64,000 nucleotides of DNA from Brevundimonas basaltis (GCF_014202075.1 NZ_JACHFZ010000003.1:310001-374000), one strand, 5' to 3'. Counted from the stretch's first letter, positions 34,059 through 43,946 are shown. The notes: a model not told the origin generated them from the sequence alone. A program made the numbers and translations.

Positions 34059-36536
34059 ATGAGCGACCGCGCCACCGGCCTGGCCCCCTCGCGCGTCATC
34101 GCGGTGCTGGGGCCCACCAACACCGGCAAGACCCATCTGGCGGTCGAGCGGATGCTGGGTCACGCCTCGGGTATGATCGGCCTGCCGCTGCGGCTGCTGG
34201 CGCGCGAGATCTACGACCGGATCGTCAAGCGGCGCGGGGCGGCGGCGGTGGCCCTGGTCACCGGCGAGGAGAAGATCGTCCCGCCGCGCGCCGTCTATTT
34301 CGTCTGCACCGTCGAGGCCATGCCGATGGAACGGTCGGTCGAGTTCCTGGCGGTGGACGAGATCCAGCTGGTCGCCGATCCCGAGCGGGGCCACGTCTTC
34401 ACCCAGCGGCTGCTGCACGCGCGCGGCCGGTTCGAGACGATGTTCCTGGGCGCCGGGACCATGGCCCCGCTGATCCGGTCGCTGGTCCCCGATGTGGAGA
34501 TCGTGTCGCGCGAGCGGCTGTCGACCCTGTCCTACGCCGGATCGAAGAAACTGACCCGCCTGCCCGCCCGCAGCGCGATCGTCGCCTTCAGCACCGAGCA
34601 GGTCTACGCCATCGCCGAACTGATCCGGCGACAGCGCGGCGGGGCGGCGGTGGTGATGGGCTCGCTGTCGCCCCGCACCCGCAACGCCCAGGTCGAGCTG
34701 TTTCAGTCGGGCGAGGTCGATTTTCTGGTCGCCACCGACGCCATCGGCATGGGGCTGAACATGGAGGTCGACCACGTCGCCTTCGCCGGCCTGAGGAAGT
34801 TCGACGGGCGGCGCACGCGCTGGCTGCACGCCCATGAGATCGGCCAGATCGCCGGGCGGGCGGGTCGGCACCTGAGAGACGGGACCTTCGGCGTGACCGG
34901 CGAGGCGCTGGATCTGGACCACGATCTGGTCGAGCAGGTGGTCGAGCACCGGTTCGACCCGGTCGAGGCGGCGGAGTGGCGCAACGCCCGGCTGGACTTC
35001 GACACCCTACCCGGCCTGTTGCGTTCGCTGACGGTGACGCCCGGCGTGCGCGGTCTGAACCTGACCCAGCCGGCGCTGGACGAGACCCTGCTGCGGCGGC
35101 TGATCAAGGACGAGGACGTGGCCCGGATCGGTCGCTCGCGCGGGGCCATCATGAGACTGTGGGAGGCCTGCCAGCTGCCCGACTTCCAGAAAACGACGCT
35201 GGACGAGCACGCGCGGCTGGCCAGGGAGATTTTCGAGGCGTTGACGGGAAAGCGGGGGCGGCTGACCGCGGACTGGGTCGCGCCCCGCTTCGCCGACCTC
35301 GACCGCGACGACGGCCAGATCGATCAACTGTCGGCCCGACTGAGTGGGGTCAGGACCCTGAGCTACATCGCCAACCGCCCGGACTGGCTGGATCAGGCCC
35401 AAGGCTGGCGTGACCGGACCAGGGCGCTGGAGGAGCGGCTGTCCGACGTGCTCCACGAGCGGTTGACGGCGCGCTTCGTGGATCGTCGCACCACCGCCCT
35501 GATGCGGGCGCTCAACGTGCGGGAGGATGCGGTGGCGGACGTCAACCCCGACGGCGCGGTGGTGGTCGAGGGACACGCGGTCGGGCGTCTGACCGGTGTC
35601 GACTTCCAGATCGACAAGGGCGGCAGTGCGCTGGAGGACAAGGCGCTGCGGCATGCCGCGCGGCAGGCGGTGACGCCCGAGATCGCCCGGCGTCTCGGCC
35701 GGCTGGCGGCCGACGGCGACGAGGCCTTTTCGGTGACGCCGGCCGGGGCCGTGCTGTGGCGCGGCGCGCAGGCCGGTCAGATCGTGGGCGGCGACTGGTT
35801 CGCGCCCCGCGTCCGGCTGCTGGGAGACCTCGGCCCGACGGCGGCGCGCGAGCGGGCCCAACGGCGGCTCGAGGCTTGGCTGGCGGCCGAGGCCGGGCGG
35901 GCGCTGCGGCCGCTGCGGCGGCTGAGGTCCGCCGTGGAGAGCGGCGCCCTGAAGGGCCTGCCGCGGGGGCTGGCCTACCGGCTGGTCGAGGCGGGCGGCA
36001 TCGTCGGCCGGCGCGAGGTGGAGCGCGACCTGGCCGCGCTGAGCCAGGTCGAGCGGCGGACGCTGAAGACCTTCGGCGTCCGCCTCGGCGCGCATTCGGT
36101 GTGGCTCCCGGCCTTGCTGAAGGGGCGGAGTCCCGCGGTGGCGCAGGCTTTTGTCGCAAGCGAGCCGTTCCGGCCGGGCGCGGCGGCCCTGACCCTGTTG
36201 CCGGACCCGCCCCCGTCCGCCCGGCTGTTGTCTGCCTTCGGCCTGCGCGCGGCAGGGCGGTTCGCGGTCGGCGTCGACATGCTGGAATCCCTCGCCGAGC
36301 GGCGGGCGCGGACCAAGGGCGTGTTGAGCGAGACCGATCTGGCGGAACTGGGGATCACCGTGGAACAGGCGAAGGCGCTCGCGGGCGCGCTGAAGACGAC
36401 CCGGGCCCGGCAACCGGATCGCCCCGACCGCAAGCCGAAACCGGTCAAGGATTCGCCCTTCGCGGCCCTGTCGGCGCTGACGGCGCCGCCCGTCCCCGCC
36501 CGCCGCAAACGGCCCCGGCGCCGGAAGCCCGCATGA
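34059..36536 (+). CDS. SUV3-like ATP-dependent helicase
   Basis: 825-residue superfamily-2 helicase resembling mitochondrial SUV3. Motifs: LGPTNTGKTHLAVERM (Walker A), AVDEIQLVADPERG (DEIQ box), FLGAGTMAPLI, ATDAIGMGLNM and HEIGQIAGRAGRH. A long C-terminal part extends well beyond the core and ends in a basic tail ([13 protein letters not shown]). In alphaproteobacteria this protein is widespread and thought to unwind RNA. It overlaps the S4-domain gene (ATGA), suggesting a shared RNA role. Confidence 0.85.
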   Translation: MSDRATGLAPSRVIAVLGPTNTGKTHLAVERMLGHASGMIGLPLRLLAREIYDRIVKRRGAAAVALVTGEEKIVPPRAVYFVCTVEAMPMERSVEFLAVDEIQLVADPERGHVFTQRLLHARGRFETMFLGAGTMAPLIRSLVPDVEIVSRERLSTLSYAGSKKLTRLPARSAIVAFSTEQVYAIAELIRRQRGGAAVVMGSLSPRTRNAQVELFQSGEVDFLVATDAIGMGLNMEVDHVAFAGLRKFDGRRTRWLHAHEIGQIAGRAGRHLRDGTFGVTGEALDLDHDLVEQVVEHRFDPVEAAEWRNARLDFDTLPGLLRSLTVTPGVRGLNLTQPALDETLLRRLIKDEDVARIGRSRGAIMRLWEACQLPDFQKTTLDEHARLAREIFEALTGKRGRLTADWVAPRFADLDRDDGQIDQLSARLSGVRTLSYIANRPDWLDQAQGWRDRTRALEERLSDVLHERLTARFVDRRTTALMRALNVREDAVADVNPDGAVVVEGHAVGRLTGVDFQIDKGGSALEDKALRHAARQAVTPEIARRLGRLAADGDEAFSVTPAGAVLWRGAQAGQIVGGDWFAPRVRLLGDLGPTAARERAQRRLEAWLAAEAGRALRPLRRLRSAVESGALKGLPRGLAYRLVEAGGIVGRREVERDLAALSQVERRTLKTFGVRLGAHSVWLPALLKGRSPAVAQAFVASEPFRPGAAALTLLPDPPPSARLLSAFGLRAAGRFAVGVDMLESLAERRARTKGVLSETDLAELGITVEQAKALAGALKTTRARQPDRPDRKPKPVKDSPFAALSALTAPPVPARRKRPRRRKPA

Positions 36537-36820
36537 ACGAGGCCGTCTGCCGCATCGACGTCTGGCTATGGCGGGCGCGTTTCGCCAGGACCCGCTCCCT
36601 GGCCGCGGCCCTCGTGGAACGGGGCGCGATCCGGCTGACGCATAACGGGATGCAGACCCGGCTCGACAAGCCCAGCCGCAGCGTCCATGTCGGCGATGGA
36701 TTGGTCTTCGCGCTGGGCGGTCGGCTGATCGACCTGACGGTGCGGGGACTGGGTTCGCGGCGGGGTCCGCCCGAGGAGGCGCGGAGCCTCTACGCCCTCC
36801 GCGACGCGGGGCCCGGTTGA
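36533..36820 (+). CDS. S4-domain RNA-binding protein (Hsp15-like)
   Basis: 95 residues with an N-terminal S4 motif: [53 protein letters not shown]. This resembles heat-shock protein 15, which rescues stalled 50S subunits. Translationally coupled to the SUV3-like gene. Confidence 0.9.
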   Translation: MNEAVCRIDVWLWRARFARTRSLAAALVERGAIRLTHNGMQTRLDKPSRSVHVGDGLVFALGGRLIDLTVRGLGSRRGPPEEARSLYALRDAGPG

Positions 36821-36884
36821 CACCGCCCCCCGCCGGGGTCATCTGCGCAGCCCGTCCCCAGCAACCGCGACCGCTTTCCGCTCA

Positions 36885-37226
36885 ATGACCTACATCGTCA
36901 CCGACGCCTGCGTGAAATGTAAGTTCATGGACTGCGTCGAGGTGTGCCCGGTCGACTGCTTCTACGAGGGCGAGAACTTTCTCGTCATCGCGCCGGACGA
37001 ATGCATCGACTGCGGCGTCTGCGAGCCGGAATGCCCGGTCGACGCCATCAAGCCGGACACCGAGGACGAGCCGGATGGCAAATGGCTGATGGTCAACGCC
37101 GAATACGCCAAGGTGTGGCCAAACATCACGGTGAAGGGCGCGCCGCCCGCCGACGCCGAACAATTTGAGCGGGAAACGGGCAAGTTCGAAAAATACTTCT
37201 CGCCGCAGCCCGGCAAGGGCTCCTGA
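36885..37226 (+). CDS. fdxA: Seven-iron ferredoxin FdxA
   Basis: 113 residues. The N-terminal cluster cysteines [17 protein letters not shown] and second set [12 protein letters not shown] indicate one 3Fe-4S and one 4Fe-4S cluster. The C-terminal extension [17 protein letters not shown] is typical of the alphaproteobacterial FdxA type. Electron carrier. Confidence 0.96.
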   Translation: MTYIVTDACVKCKFMDCVEVCPVDCFYEGENFLVIAPDECIDCGVCEPECPVDAIKPDTEDEPDGKWLMVNAEYAKVWPNITVKGAPPADAEQFERETGKFEKYFSPQPGKGS

Positions 37227-37548
37227 GACGCCGGACTCCCCGCCAGGCCTCGGCCGCACACTCTCCGGAGAGGATTTACATCCTTTGGTGCGGTGACGCT
37301 GTGGACGTTTTGAAATTCCGCAGATTTGTGATAGGTTACTGTCATTGGGTCGGGCGGTCTGCGATTTCTTCGCGCCGCCCGAGTTTGCGACAGAATCCCG
37401 TCCATGCAGGCGGGATCGGCCAGAGGTTTGGTGATCCGATTCCGTATTGACGACTGACGTTCCGCGCCGGCGGCTGCTGCCGCGGGACGAGCCCCTGTCG
37501 TTTTAACGGATCCGTTTTGCCTGTCTTCCGCGCCGGGAAAGGAATGAC
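37227..37548. other. 322-bp regulatory region upstream of carD
   Basis: No gene seen. It includes an A/T-richer tract (about 37300-37345) suited to a promoter, a short dyad ATCCCG-N10-CGGGAT (37395-37416) and two GANTC sites (about 37393 and 37438), ending with GGAAAGGA before the carD start. The long leader may regulate carD; nothing specific can be shown. Confidence 0.5.
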
Positions 37549-38112
37549 ATGACGAACAAGACTGGTCTGGAATTCAAGGTTGGCGACGCGGTCGTCTACC
37601 CGGCGCACGGCGTCGGCAAGGTGGCGGCTGTCGAGACCCAGGAAGTCGCGGGGATGTCGCTGGAGGTCTATGTCGTGACCTTCGACCACGAGAAGATGAC
37701 CCTGCGGGTGCCGACCAAGAAGGCCAAGACCGCCGGCCTGCGCTCGCTGGCCGCCGATGACGTCGTGTCCAAGGCCCTGACGACCCTGAAAGGCCGCGCC
37801 CGCATCAAGCGCACCATGTGGTCGCGTCGCGCCCAGGAGTACGAAGCCAAGATCAACTCGGGCGACCTGATCTCGATCGCCGAGGTGGTCCGCGATCTGC
37901 ACCGCGCCGACAGCCAGCCGGAACAGTCCTATTCGGAGCGCCAGCTCTATGAATCGGCTCTGGATCGCATGGCCCGCGAAGTCGCCGCGGCCAACCGCAT
38001 CGACAAGGACGCCGCCGTCGAGCTGCTCGGCAAGTCGCTGAGCGCCAAGAAGGCCGTCATCGCCGCTGCTGAAGCCGCCGAAGCCGAGGCTGAGGAAGCC
38101 GAAGCCGCCTGA
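37549..38112 (+). CDS. carD: CarD/CdnL-family RNA polymerase-binding regulator
   Basis: 187 residues. The N-terminal RNAP-interaction domain (FKVGDAVVYPAHGVGKVAAVETQEVAGMSLEVYVVTFDHEKMTLRVP) is followed by a helical DNA-binding domain with TMWSRRAQEYEAKINSGDLISIAEVVRDLHR and SERQLYESALDRMAREVAA. It stabilises promoter complexes, especially at rRNA genes. The last ~25 residues are an Ala/Glu-rich tail ending in AA; in Caulobacter CdnL a C-terminal AA is a ClpXP signal. Confidence 0.95.
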   Translation: MTNKTGLEFKVGDAVVYPAHGVGKVAAVETQEVAGMSLEVYVVTFDHEKMTLRVPTKKAKTAGLRSLAADDVVSKALTTLKGRARIKRTMWSRRAQEYEAKINSGDLISIAEVVRDLHRADSQPEQSYSERQLYESALDRMAREVAAANRIDKDAAVELLGKSLSAKKAVIAAAEAAEAEAEEAEAA

Positions 38113-38140
38113 TCGAGCTTAATCCCTCGATGGACCAGAA

Positions 38141-38167
38141 ACGCCCGCCTTTACGGCGGGCGTTTTG
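38141..38167 (+). terminator. Rho-independent terminator after carD
   Basis: ACGCCCGCC (38141-38149) pairs with GGCGGGCGT (38155-38163) around a five-base loop, followed by TTTT. Confidence 0.88.
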
Positions 38168-38199
38168 CTGTTCAGACTGGCCGTCGGGAGGATTTGATC

Positions 38200-38616
38200 A
38201 TGCTGAACATGGTTACGGCCGCGTTGGTCATCGCTCTGTCAGGAGCCGCGCAACCGTCGCCGGACTGCACAAACGTGAAAGTTTACTTCGAAACCGGCGA
38301 TGCCAACCTGACCCCCGGAGCGGAGAGTCTCGTTGATAGTACCTACCATACGTTCACACTGATAGAAGACCCGGGCGCGACTGCGACAATCGTCGGTCAT
38401 ATCGATGGCGACGAGCGGGCTCGCGGCCTGACCGCCCTCGATGAGGAACGTGTGACAGCCGTCTGGAGCCGCCTTGAGACCCGCCGCGCCGGAAGCGACG
38501 CGCCGTGGACCTTTACGGTCAGCAGTATGGACGACACAGCCCCCGCGCGCGTCGCCTCAGGCCGGGAGCCGCGGAACCGGCGAGTCGAGATCCGCATCTG
38601 CCCGATGGGCGCCTGA
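38200..38616 (+). CDS. Small exported OmpA-C-like protein
   Basis: 138 residues from ATG 38200 (GGGAGGA seven bases upstream). A short hydrophobic signal-like N-terminus is followed by an OmpA-like fold: VYFETGDANLTPGAESLVD, TATIVGHIDGDERARGLTALDEERVTAVWSRL and EPRNRRVEIRI. The final motif (NRRVEI) is characteristic of peptidoglycan-binding OmpA domains, although the typical D and R ligand pattern is only partly recognisable. Confidence 0.7.
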   Translation: MLNMVTAALVIALSGAAQPSPDCTNVKVYFETGDANLTPGAESLVDSTYHTFTLIEDPGATATIVGHIDGDERARGLTALDEERVTAVWSRLETRRAGSDAPWTFTVSSMDDTAPARVASGREPRNRRVEIRICPMGA

Positions 38617-38628
38617 CGCGCGCCCGAC

Positions 38629-39102
38629 TCAGAAATACTCGGCGTTGGCCGGACACTGGGCGCTGATGCGACGGGCGGTGATGGAGGCCGGCAGATAGGG
38701 CGTGCCGCGCGCCAGTTGGGCGCCGCCGCGAAAGGTGAAGCTCTCCTGCTGGTAGGTGCCGTTCAGACGCACATTGACCCGGCGGTTCTTGTGGTCGGTG
38801 CAGGTGCCCTCGAACCGGGCACTGCCGTTGCCGACCTGACGCACCGGATAGGTGCAGCGCCAACGGCGGGTCGAGAGACCGCCGAAGAAACGGTTGATCT
38901 CGCTGGGGCGAACGCATTTGGTCTCCGTGTCGCGCACGCCGACGGCGCTGGTGGTGTATTCCCAGTAGCCGGGCAGGACGGTGTCGGCGCTCGACTGAGC
39001 GGTCATCGCGGCCTGCGGCTGGGCGGGCGCGCCGAGGAACAGGGCGCCGGCGACGACAGGGGCGGCGACAGCGGCGACACGGAGGAGGGCGGAAGGCTTC
39101 AT
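38629..39102 (-). CDS. Exported DUF3617-like protein
   Basis: 157 residues. The N-terminal signal peptide (LLRVAAVAAPVVAGALFLGAPAQPQA) is followed by LPGYWEYTTSAVG and KCVRPSEINRFFGG, then cysteine-containing beta strands (RWRCTYPV, FEGTCTD), as in DUF3617 envelope proteins. An upstream ATG in frame would prefix the signal peptide and is less likely. Function unknown. Confidence 0.72.
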   Translation of the reverse strand: MKPSALLRVAAVAAPVVAGALFLGAPAQPQAAMTAQSSADTVLPGYWEYTTSAVGVRDTETKCVRPSEINRFFGGLSTRRWRCTYPVRQVGNGSARFEGTCTDHKNRRVNVRLNGTYQQESFTFRGGAQLARGTPYLPASITARRISAQCPANAEYF

Positions 39103-39312
39103 CAAGGTCCCCGATCTGAAATTCGGTCTCATGACTAGAGGGGATATATGGCGGCAATTGAACGGCGGCTGAACAGCGCCGCCGCGCGCTCCAAGTCTTG
39201 ACGGGACGAGGACTCCTCCTCTATACGCCCCCCTCTCGCGCGGGATGACCTCCCGCGCGCACCTGTTTCATGCGTCCGCTTCGTCCCGCGGACCGCTCCG
39301 AAGGATAGTCAG

Positions 39313-39612
39313 ATGTCGCGTCGTTGCGAACTCACCGGTATCGGCCCGATGGTCGGCCATAGCGTGAGCCACTCGAACATCAAGACCAAGCGCCGGTTCC
39401 TGCCGTCGCTGAAGGCCGTCAAGGTGACCTCGGAGGCCCTCGGTCAGACCTTCTCGCTGCGCATCTCCAACGCCGCGCTGCGCACCCTCGACTACAAGGG
39501 CGGCCTCGATCCGTTCATCGTCAAGGCCAAGGACGAGCAGCTGTCGGTCGCGGCCCAGCGCATCAAGCGCCAGGTCAAGGCCAAGCTGGCCGAACAGGCC
39601 GCCGCCGCCTGA
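39313..39612 (+). CDS. rpmB: 50S ribosomal protein L28
   Basis: 99 residues with SRRCELTGIGPMVGHSVSHSNIKTKRRFLPSL and LRISNAALRTLDYKGGLD, full-length bacterial L28. AAGGA lies seven bases before the ATG; a strong terminator follows. Confidence 0.97.
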   Translation: MSRRCELTGIGPMVGHSVSHSNIKTKRRFLPSLKAVKVTSEALGQTFSLRISNAALRTLDYKGGLDPFIVKAKDEQLSVAAQRIKRQVKAKLAEQAAAA

Positions 39613-39637
39613 TCGGCGAGGACACCCAGATTGAAGG

Positions 39638-39662
39638 GGCCGGTGGAAACACCGGCCTTTTT
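39638..39662 (+). terminator. Rho-independent terminator after rpmB
   Basis: GGCCGGTG-GAAA-CACCGGCC stem with a stable GNRA-type loop and five Ts. Confidence 0.92.
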
Positions 39663-39778
39663 CTTGTTTGCAGCGCCCGTGCCGGGGCGACGGAGGCGCA
39701 CCGGAGCGACCCCGCTTAGCGGTTGCGCCGGCGGTGGCGGTCTTTAGGTTGACGGCGGTCCATCGTCGGGAGTCCTCC

Positions 39779-41560
39779 GTGTCCGTGATCGCCTGTCGCG
39801 CCGCCCTGATGGGCGCAACCCTGTTCGCCCTCGCCGCCTGCGCGTCCAACGGCGGCCATGCCATGGCTGACACGCCGCGCCCGGCCCGCGAGGCTCCGCT
39901 CGCCGGTCCGGTTCCCGCCCGTCAGTCGACCGCCTTCACCCTCGGCACCGATCAACCCCGGGCCCCCGAGCAACTGGCGGTGATCTTCGACAAGGCCGAC
40001 CTGTCGATCAAGGTGATCCCGGACGACAGGGCCATCGACGCCGTCGCCGTGCTGGACTTCACCGCCACCGCGCCGGTCGAGCGGCTGGTGGTCGAGCTGG
40101 ACACCATACTGACGGTTTCGGAGGTCGACGTGGACGGCGTCCCGGTTCCCCCCGACCGCTGGTCGAACCCTGAGGGCCGGATGTCGGTCGAGTTGGGTCG
40201 CACCCTCGCCGCCGGCGAGACGGCGCGGCTGCGCATAGCCTATTCGGGCCGGCCGCGGGTGGCCCCCCACGCTCCGTGGGATGGCGGCTTCGTCTGGGCC
40301 ACGGCCCCGTCGGGCGAGCCGTGGATCGCCACGGCGGTGCAGCCCGAGGGCTGCGACATCTTCTGGCCCTGCATCGATCATCCGCTGGCCGAGCCGGGCC
40401 GCGTCGACCTGCACATCACCGTGCCGTCCAACCTGTCCGCGCCCTCGAACGGCAAATTCCTCGGCACGGTGGATCACGGCGACGGCTGGACGACGTGGAA
40501 CTGGTCAGCGGCCAATCCGAACACCTACGCCATCGCGCTCAATATCGGGCCGTACGCGGAGGTCTCCGCCGATTACCGCAGCCGTTTCGGCAACGTCGTT
40601 CCGATGTCCTACTGGCACCTGCGGTCCGACGATCCGGCCAAGGTGGCGGCGCTGTTCGCCCAGTTCGCGCCGATGATGGACTTCTACGAGGCGACGGTCG
40701 GTCCCTATCCGTTCGGCGACGAGAAGATGGGCGTGGTCGAGACGCCGTACCTCGGAATGGAGCACCAGACGATCAACGCCTACGGCAACGAGTACAAGCT
40801 GGACGGCCGCGGCTTCGACTGGCTGCTGCACCACGAGTTGTCGCACGAGTGGTTCGGCAACCAGCTGACCAACCGCAACGCCGACGACATGTGGCTGCAC
40901 GAGGGATTGGGCAGCTACATGCAGCCGCTCTACGACCGCTGGCTGCACGGCGACCGCTTCATGGAAGCCTCGCTGCTCGACCAGCGGCGCGGGCTGATCA
41001 ACAAATTCCCGGTCGTGTCCGGCGAAGAGAAGTCCGAGGACGAAGTCTACCAGAGCGACCGCGGCCCCGGGCTCGACATCTACAACAAGGGATCGCTGAT
41101 CGCGCACAGCCTGCGCCTGCTGATCGGCGACGAGGCCTTCTTCCGCTCGGTCACGCGGCTGGTTTACGGCACAGCGACGCCGCGGCCAGGCGAGTTCCAG
41201 CCGCGCTACGGCACGACCGACGAATTCCTGTCCATCGTCCACGAGGAGACGGGACAGGACCTCACCTGGTTCTTCCAGGGCTATCTCTACCAGGCGGCCC
41301 TGCCCGACCTGCGCCAGACCCGGGCGGGCGGCGAGCTGGTGCTGGAATGGGTGACGGGGAACGGCGGCGTCTTCCCCATGCCGGTCGAGGTCGAGGTCGA
41401 TGGTCGCCGCCGCACCGTTTCGATGGACGGAGGCCGCGGCCGCATCGCCGCCCCTCCCGGCGCCCATGTGCTGATCGATCCGGACAACAAGGTGCTGCGC
41501 CGCTTGGACTTCATTGAGGAATGGAAGGCGGCGGGCAATCACGCGCAACCTTTGCCTTAA
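39779..41560 (+). CDS. M1-family aminopeptidase lipoprotein
   Basis: 593 residues from GTG 39779 (GGGAG six bases upstream). The signal ends in a lipobox LFALAAC, so it is probably an outer- or inner-membrane lipoprotein. Zinc motif HELSHEWFGN plus the downstream ligand WLHEGLGSY, and the substrate-binding GMEHQTINAY, mark it as a gluzincin of family M1. The expected N-terminal beta domain precedes the catalytic domain. The 593 residues suggest it lacks the long C-terminal ERAP-type domain. Confidence 0.92.
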   Translation: MSVIACRAALMGATLFALAACASNGGHAMADTPRPAREAPLAGPVPARQSTAFTLGTDQPRAPEQLAVIFDKADLSIKVIPDDRAIDAVAVLDFTATAPVERLVVELDTILTVSEVDVDGVPVPPDRWSNPEGRMSVELGRTLAAGETARLRIAYSGRPRVAPHAPWDGGFVWATAPSGEPWIATAVQPEGCDIFWPCIDHPLAEPGRVDLHITVPSNLSAPSNGKFLGTVDHGDGWTTWNWSAANPNTYAIALNIGPYAEVSADYRSRFGNVVPMSYWHLRSDDPAKVAALFAQFAPMMDFYEATVGPYPFGDEKMGVVETPYLGMEHQTINAYGNEYKLDGRGFDWLLHHELSHEWFGNQLTNRNADDMWLHEGLGSYMQPLYDRWLHGDRFMEASLLDQRRGLINKFPVVSGEEKSEDEVYQSDRGPGLDIYNKGSLIAHSLRLLIGDEAFFRSVTRLVYGTATPRPGEFQPRYGTTDEFLSIVHEETGQDLTWFFQGYLYQAALPDLRQTRAGGELVLEWVTGNGGVFPMPVEVEVDGRRRTVSMDGGRGRIAAPPGAHVLIDPDNKVLRRLDFIEEWKAAGNHAQPLP

Positions 41561-41571
41561 TCGAGCTTTAG

Positions 41572-43197
41572 GTGCCGACTGATGCGGGAGAGCGGCAACT
41601 GAAGCGACGAATCCGGATCGGCTCGAGAGGGCGGCTGCTCATCATCATCGGCGGCATCCTGCTCATGCCCGCCATCCTGCTGCTATCGTGGGCACTGGTG
41701 CTTGGCCTGTCGCGAGCGCAGTCCTCCGTCGAGAACGGGGCGCTGGTCCGCGCCGAAACCATGCGCAATGCGGCGGACAATCAGTTGGCCGTCGATCTCG
41801 GCGCTCTGCGCACCTTTGCGACATCCACGGCCCTCGCCCAGCGAAACTGGGAGGCCGCCGCGACCCGCGCCTCGACCGTGGTCGAGGTGAACCCGGGATG
41901 GAAGGCCGTGTTGGTCGTCCGCCGAAGCACGGGAGAGGTCGTGATGCGGGCCGGCGCGGCCGACGGGCCTGATCCCGCCGTGTCGGGTGCGGCTCCATTT
42001 GATGTGGTGCGCGACGGAACTGGCTGCCCCTGCGTCGTGCTGCGGCAGCCCATCGCGGCGACGCCCGATCACGACGTCGTCGCCCTCATTGATCCCGGAA
42101 CCTTCCAACCGATGGCCATGGCGGCCGCCGACGACGGACGCGTAACCGCCCTGGTCGACGCGGAAGGCCGGTTCGTCGCCCGGTCGCTCGACTATCCGGC
42201 CCGGGTCGGCCGCCCGGCGACGCAGTATGTCCGCTCGGCCGTCCAGAGGGGCGGCAAGGGCTTCTATCGCGGCCGCACCTACGAGGGTCTGGAGAACTAC
42301 ACCGCCTATGTCACCTCGGACCTGAGCGGGTGGTCCGCGCATGTCGCGGTGAACCGGAAACTGATCGATTCCCCGCGCTTCTGGCTGTTTTTCGTTATTG
42401 TCGGCGGAGCGTGGCTGGCGCTCATGGCCGCGGGCGGCGTTCTCGTCTACGGGCTGATCGATCTGAACGCCCGGCGCCAGGCCGACGCCCGGATGCTACG
42501 ACTGCAGAAGAGTGAAGCGATCGGACAGTTCGCCAGCGGGGTGGCCCACGACTTCAACAACCTGCTCACGGTGGTCATCGGCAACCTCGAGCAAATCCGT
42601 TCCGACGCGCAGGCGGCCCCGGACATCACGCGCCGCGCCGGGATGGCGCTCGAAGCGGCCCAGCGCGGCGCCCGTCTTTCGAACCAGCTTCTCGGTTTCG
42701 CCCGTGACGGCCATGCAGACGCCGGCCCTGTGGATGTCATCGAGTTACTGAACGACGTCAGCGAACTGGTTCGCCAGTCCGTTGGCGGCGGGGTCGCGGT
42801 GACGGTGCGGGCCGATCCCCACGCCAACCTGGCGCACGCGAACCGCGACCAGTTGGAGTTGGCGATCCTGAACCTGGCTCTCAATGCCCGCGACGCGATG
42901 GCCGGCCAGGGATCCCTGACCGTCGAAACCTCTCTGCAAGGTCGGTGGGTCGAGATCGCGGTGGAGGATTCAGGACCCGGCGTGCCCGCCGAGGCGCGCG
43001 GACGGCTGTTCGACCCGTTCTTCACCACCAAGCCCGAGGATCAGGGGACGGGTCTGGGCCTCGCTCAGGTTCAGGACATGGCGACCCGCGCCGGAGGCGA
43101 CGTCCGCGTGGAGGATGCTGTGGGTGGCGGAGCCCGATTCGTGATCGTATTGCCGGTCGCCGGCTCCGGTCAGACGGCTTCGGCTGTCACCGACTGA
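41572..43197 (+). CDS. Membrane sensor histidine kinase with HDFNN motif
   Basis: 541 residues. Two membrane spans (about 20-45 and 270-295) enclose a ~220-residue periplasmic dCache-like domain. GVAHDFNNLLTVVIGNLEQ carries His326, then NLALNARDAM (N box), DSGPGVP and GTGLGLAQV. The HDFNN variant occurs in NtrB-like and hybrid kinases; no receiver domain is fused and no response-regulator gene is adjacent. GTG start 11 bases after the M1 gene suggests co-transcription. Confidence 0.85.
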   Translation: MPTDAGERQLKRRIRIGSRGRLLIIIGGILLMPAILLLSWALVLGLSRAQSSVENGALVRAETMRNAADNQLAVDLGALRTFATSTALAQRNWEAAATRASTVVEVNPGWKAVLVVRRSTGEVVMRAGAADGPDPAVSGAAPFDVVRDGTGCPCVVLRQPIAATPDHDVVALIDPGTFQPMAMAAADDGRVTALVDAEGRFVARSLDYPARVGRPATQYVRSAVQRGGKGFYRGRTYEGLENYTAYVTSDLSGWSAHVAVNRKLIDSPRFWLFFVIVGGAWLALMAAGGVLVYGLIDLNARRQADARMLRLQKSEAIGQFASGVAHDFNNLLTVVIGNLEQIRSDAQAAPDITRRAGMALEAAQRGARLSNQLLGFARDGHADAGPVDVIELLNDVSELVRQSVGGGVAVTVRADPHANLAHANRDQLELAILNLALNARDAMAGQGSLTVETSLQGRWVEIAVEDSGPGVPAEARGRLFDPFFTTKPEDQGTGLGLAQVQDMATRAGGDVRVEDAVGGGARFVIVLPVAGSGQTASAVTD

Positions 43198-43946
43198 CGC
43201 ACCAACCGGCAGCTGCCTTGCGTGGTCAGAAAGGCGATGTCGGCGGCGTCGCGCCCGCAGGCGATCCGTACAAGGCCCTCGACCGGGGCCAGGCCCGTGG
43301 GATCGACCAGCCACCAGCCATTCGACAGCCAGACCTCAAAGATGGCGTGGAAGTCCGGCGGGGACAGCTGGTGGGCATAGGCGCTGACCGCGCGCGCCGG
43401 AATGCCCGAGGCGCGGCACAGTGTGATGCCCATGTGGGTGAAGTCGCGGCACACCCCGGCCCGGTCGATGAAAGTGCGGGCGGCGGTGGTTTCGGTATCC
43501 GAAACCCCTGCTTCGTAGTCGATCTCGGCCTTGATCCAGTCGAGGATTTTCAGCACCCGGTCGCCGCCGACCGTCCCTCCGAAGGTTCGCTCGGCGAACC
43601 GTCCGAACTGGTCGGACGGGCAGTAACGGCTGGCGTTTAGATAGGGCAGGACCTCGGCGGGCAGGTCGTTCCAGTCGTGCTGGATGGTGACCGGCGGCAA
43701 CCCCTTGAGCGTGCCGTTCTCGACCAACGCTTCATAGGTCAGCGCCACCTCGCCAGACAGGTGGGCGCGCAAAGTTCGGGCCCCGAACTCTTCGTCCCGG
43801 CTCTCATTGAAATCGACTGTGGGGTGGGTCGTCAGCCGCTCCTCCAGGATGCTCTGGCCCGGCCAGTGCGCCACTTGAATCTTGTAGATGGCGTCAGTGG
43901 GTGGATCGAAGCGGTAGACGAGATCGGCGCGAACACGGATTTTCAT
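43170..43946 (-). CDS. Transglutaminase-like cysteine protease family protein
   Basis: 258 residues. The N-terminal beta domain is followed by the catalytic triad region: ARTFIDRAGVCRDFTHMGITLCRASGIPARAVSAYAH (Cys), DFHAIFEVWLSNGWWLVDPTG (His and Asp). The C-terminus overlaps the convergent kinase gene by 28 bases. Proteins of this set are often involved in amide hydrolysis or polymer processing; substrate unknown. Confidence 0.86.
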   Translation of the reverse strand: MKIRVRADLVYRFDPPTDAIYKIQVAHWPGQSILEERLTTHPTVDFNESRDEEFGARTLRAHLSGEVALTYEALVENGTLKGLPPVTIQHDWNDLPAEVLPYLNASRYCPSDQFGRFAERTFGGTVGGDRVLKILDWIKAEIDYEAGVSDTETTAARTFIDRAGVCRDFTHMGITLCRASGIPARAVSAYAHQLSPPDFHAIFEVWLSNGWWLVDPTGLAPVEGLVRIACGRDAADIAFLTTQGSCRLVRQSVTAEAV

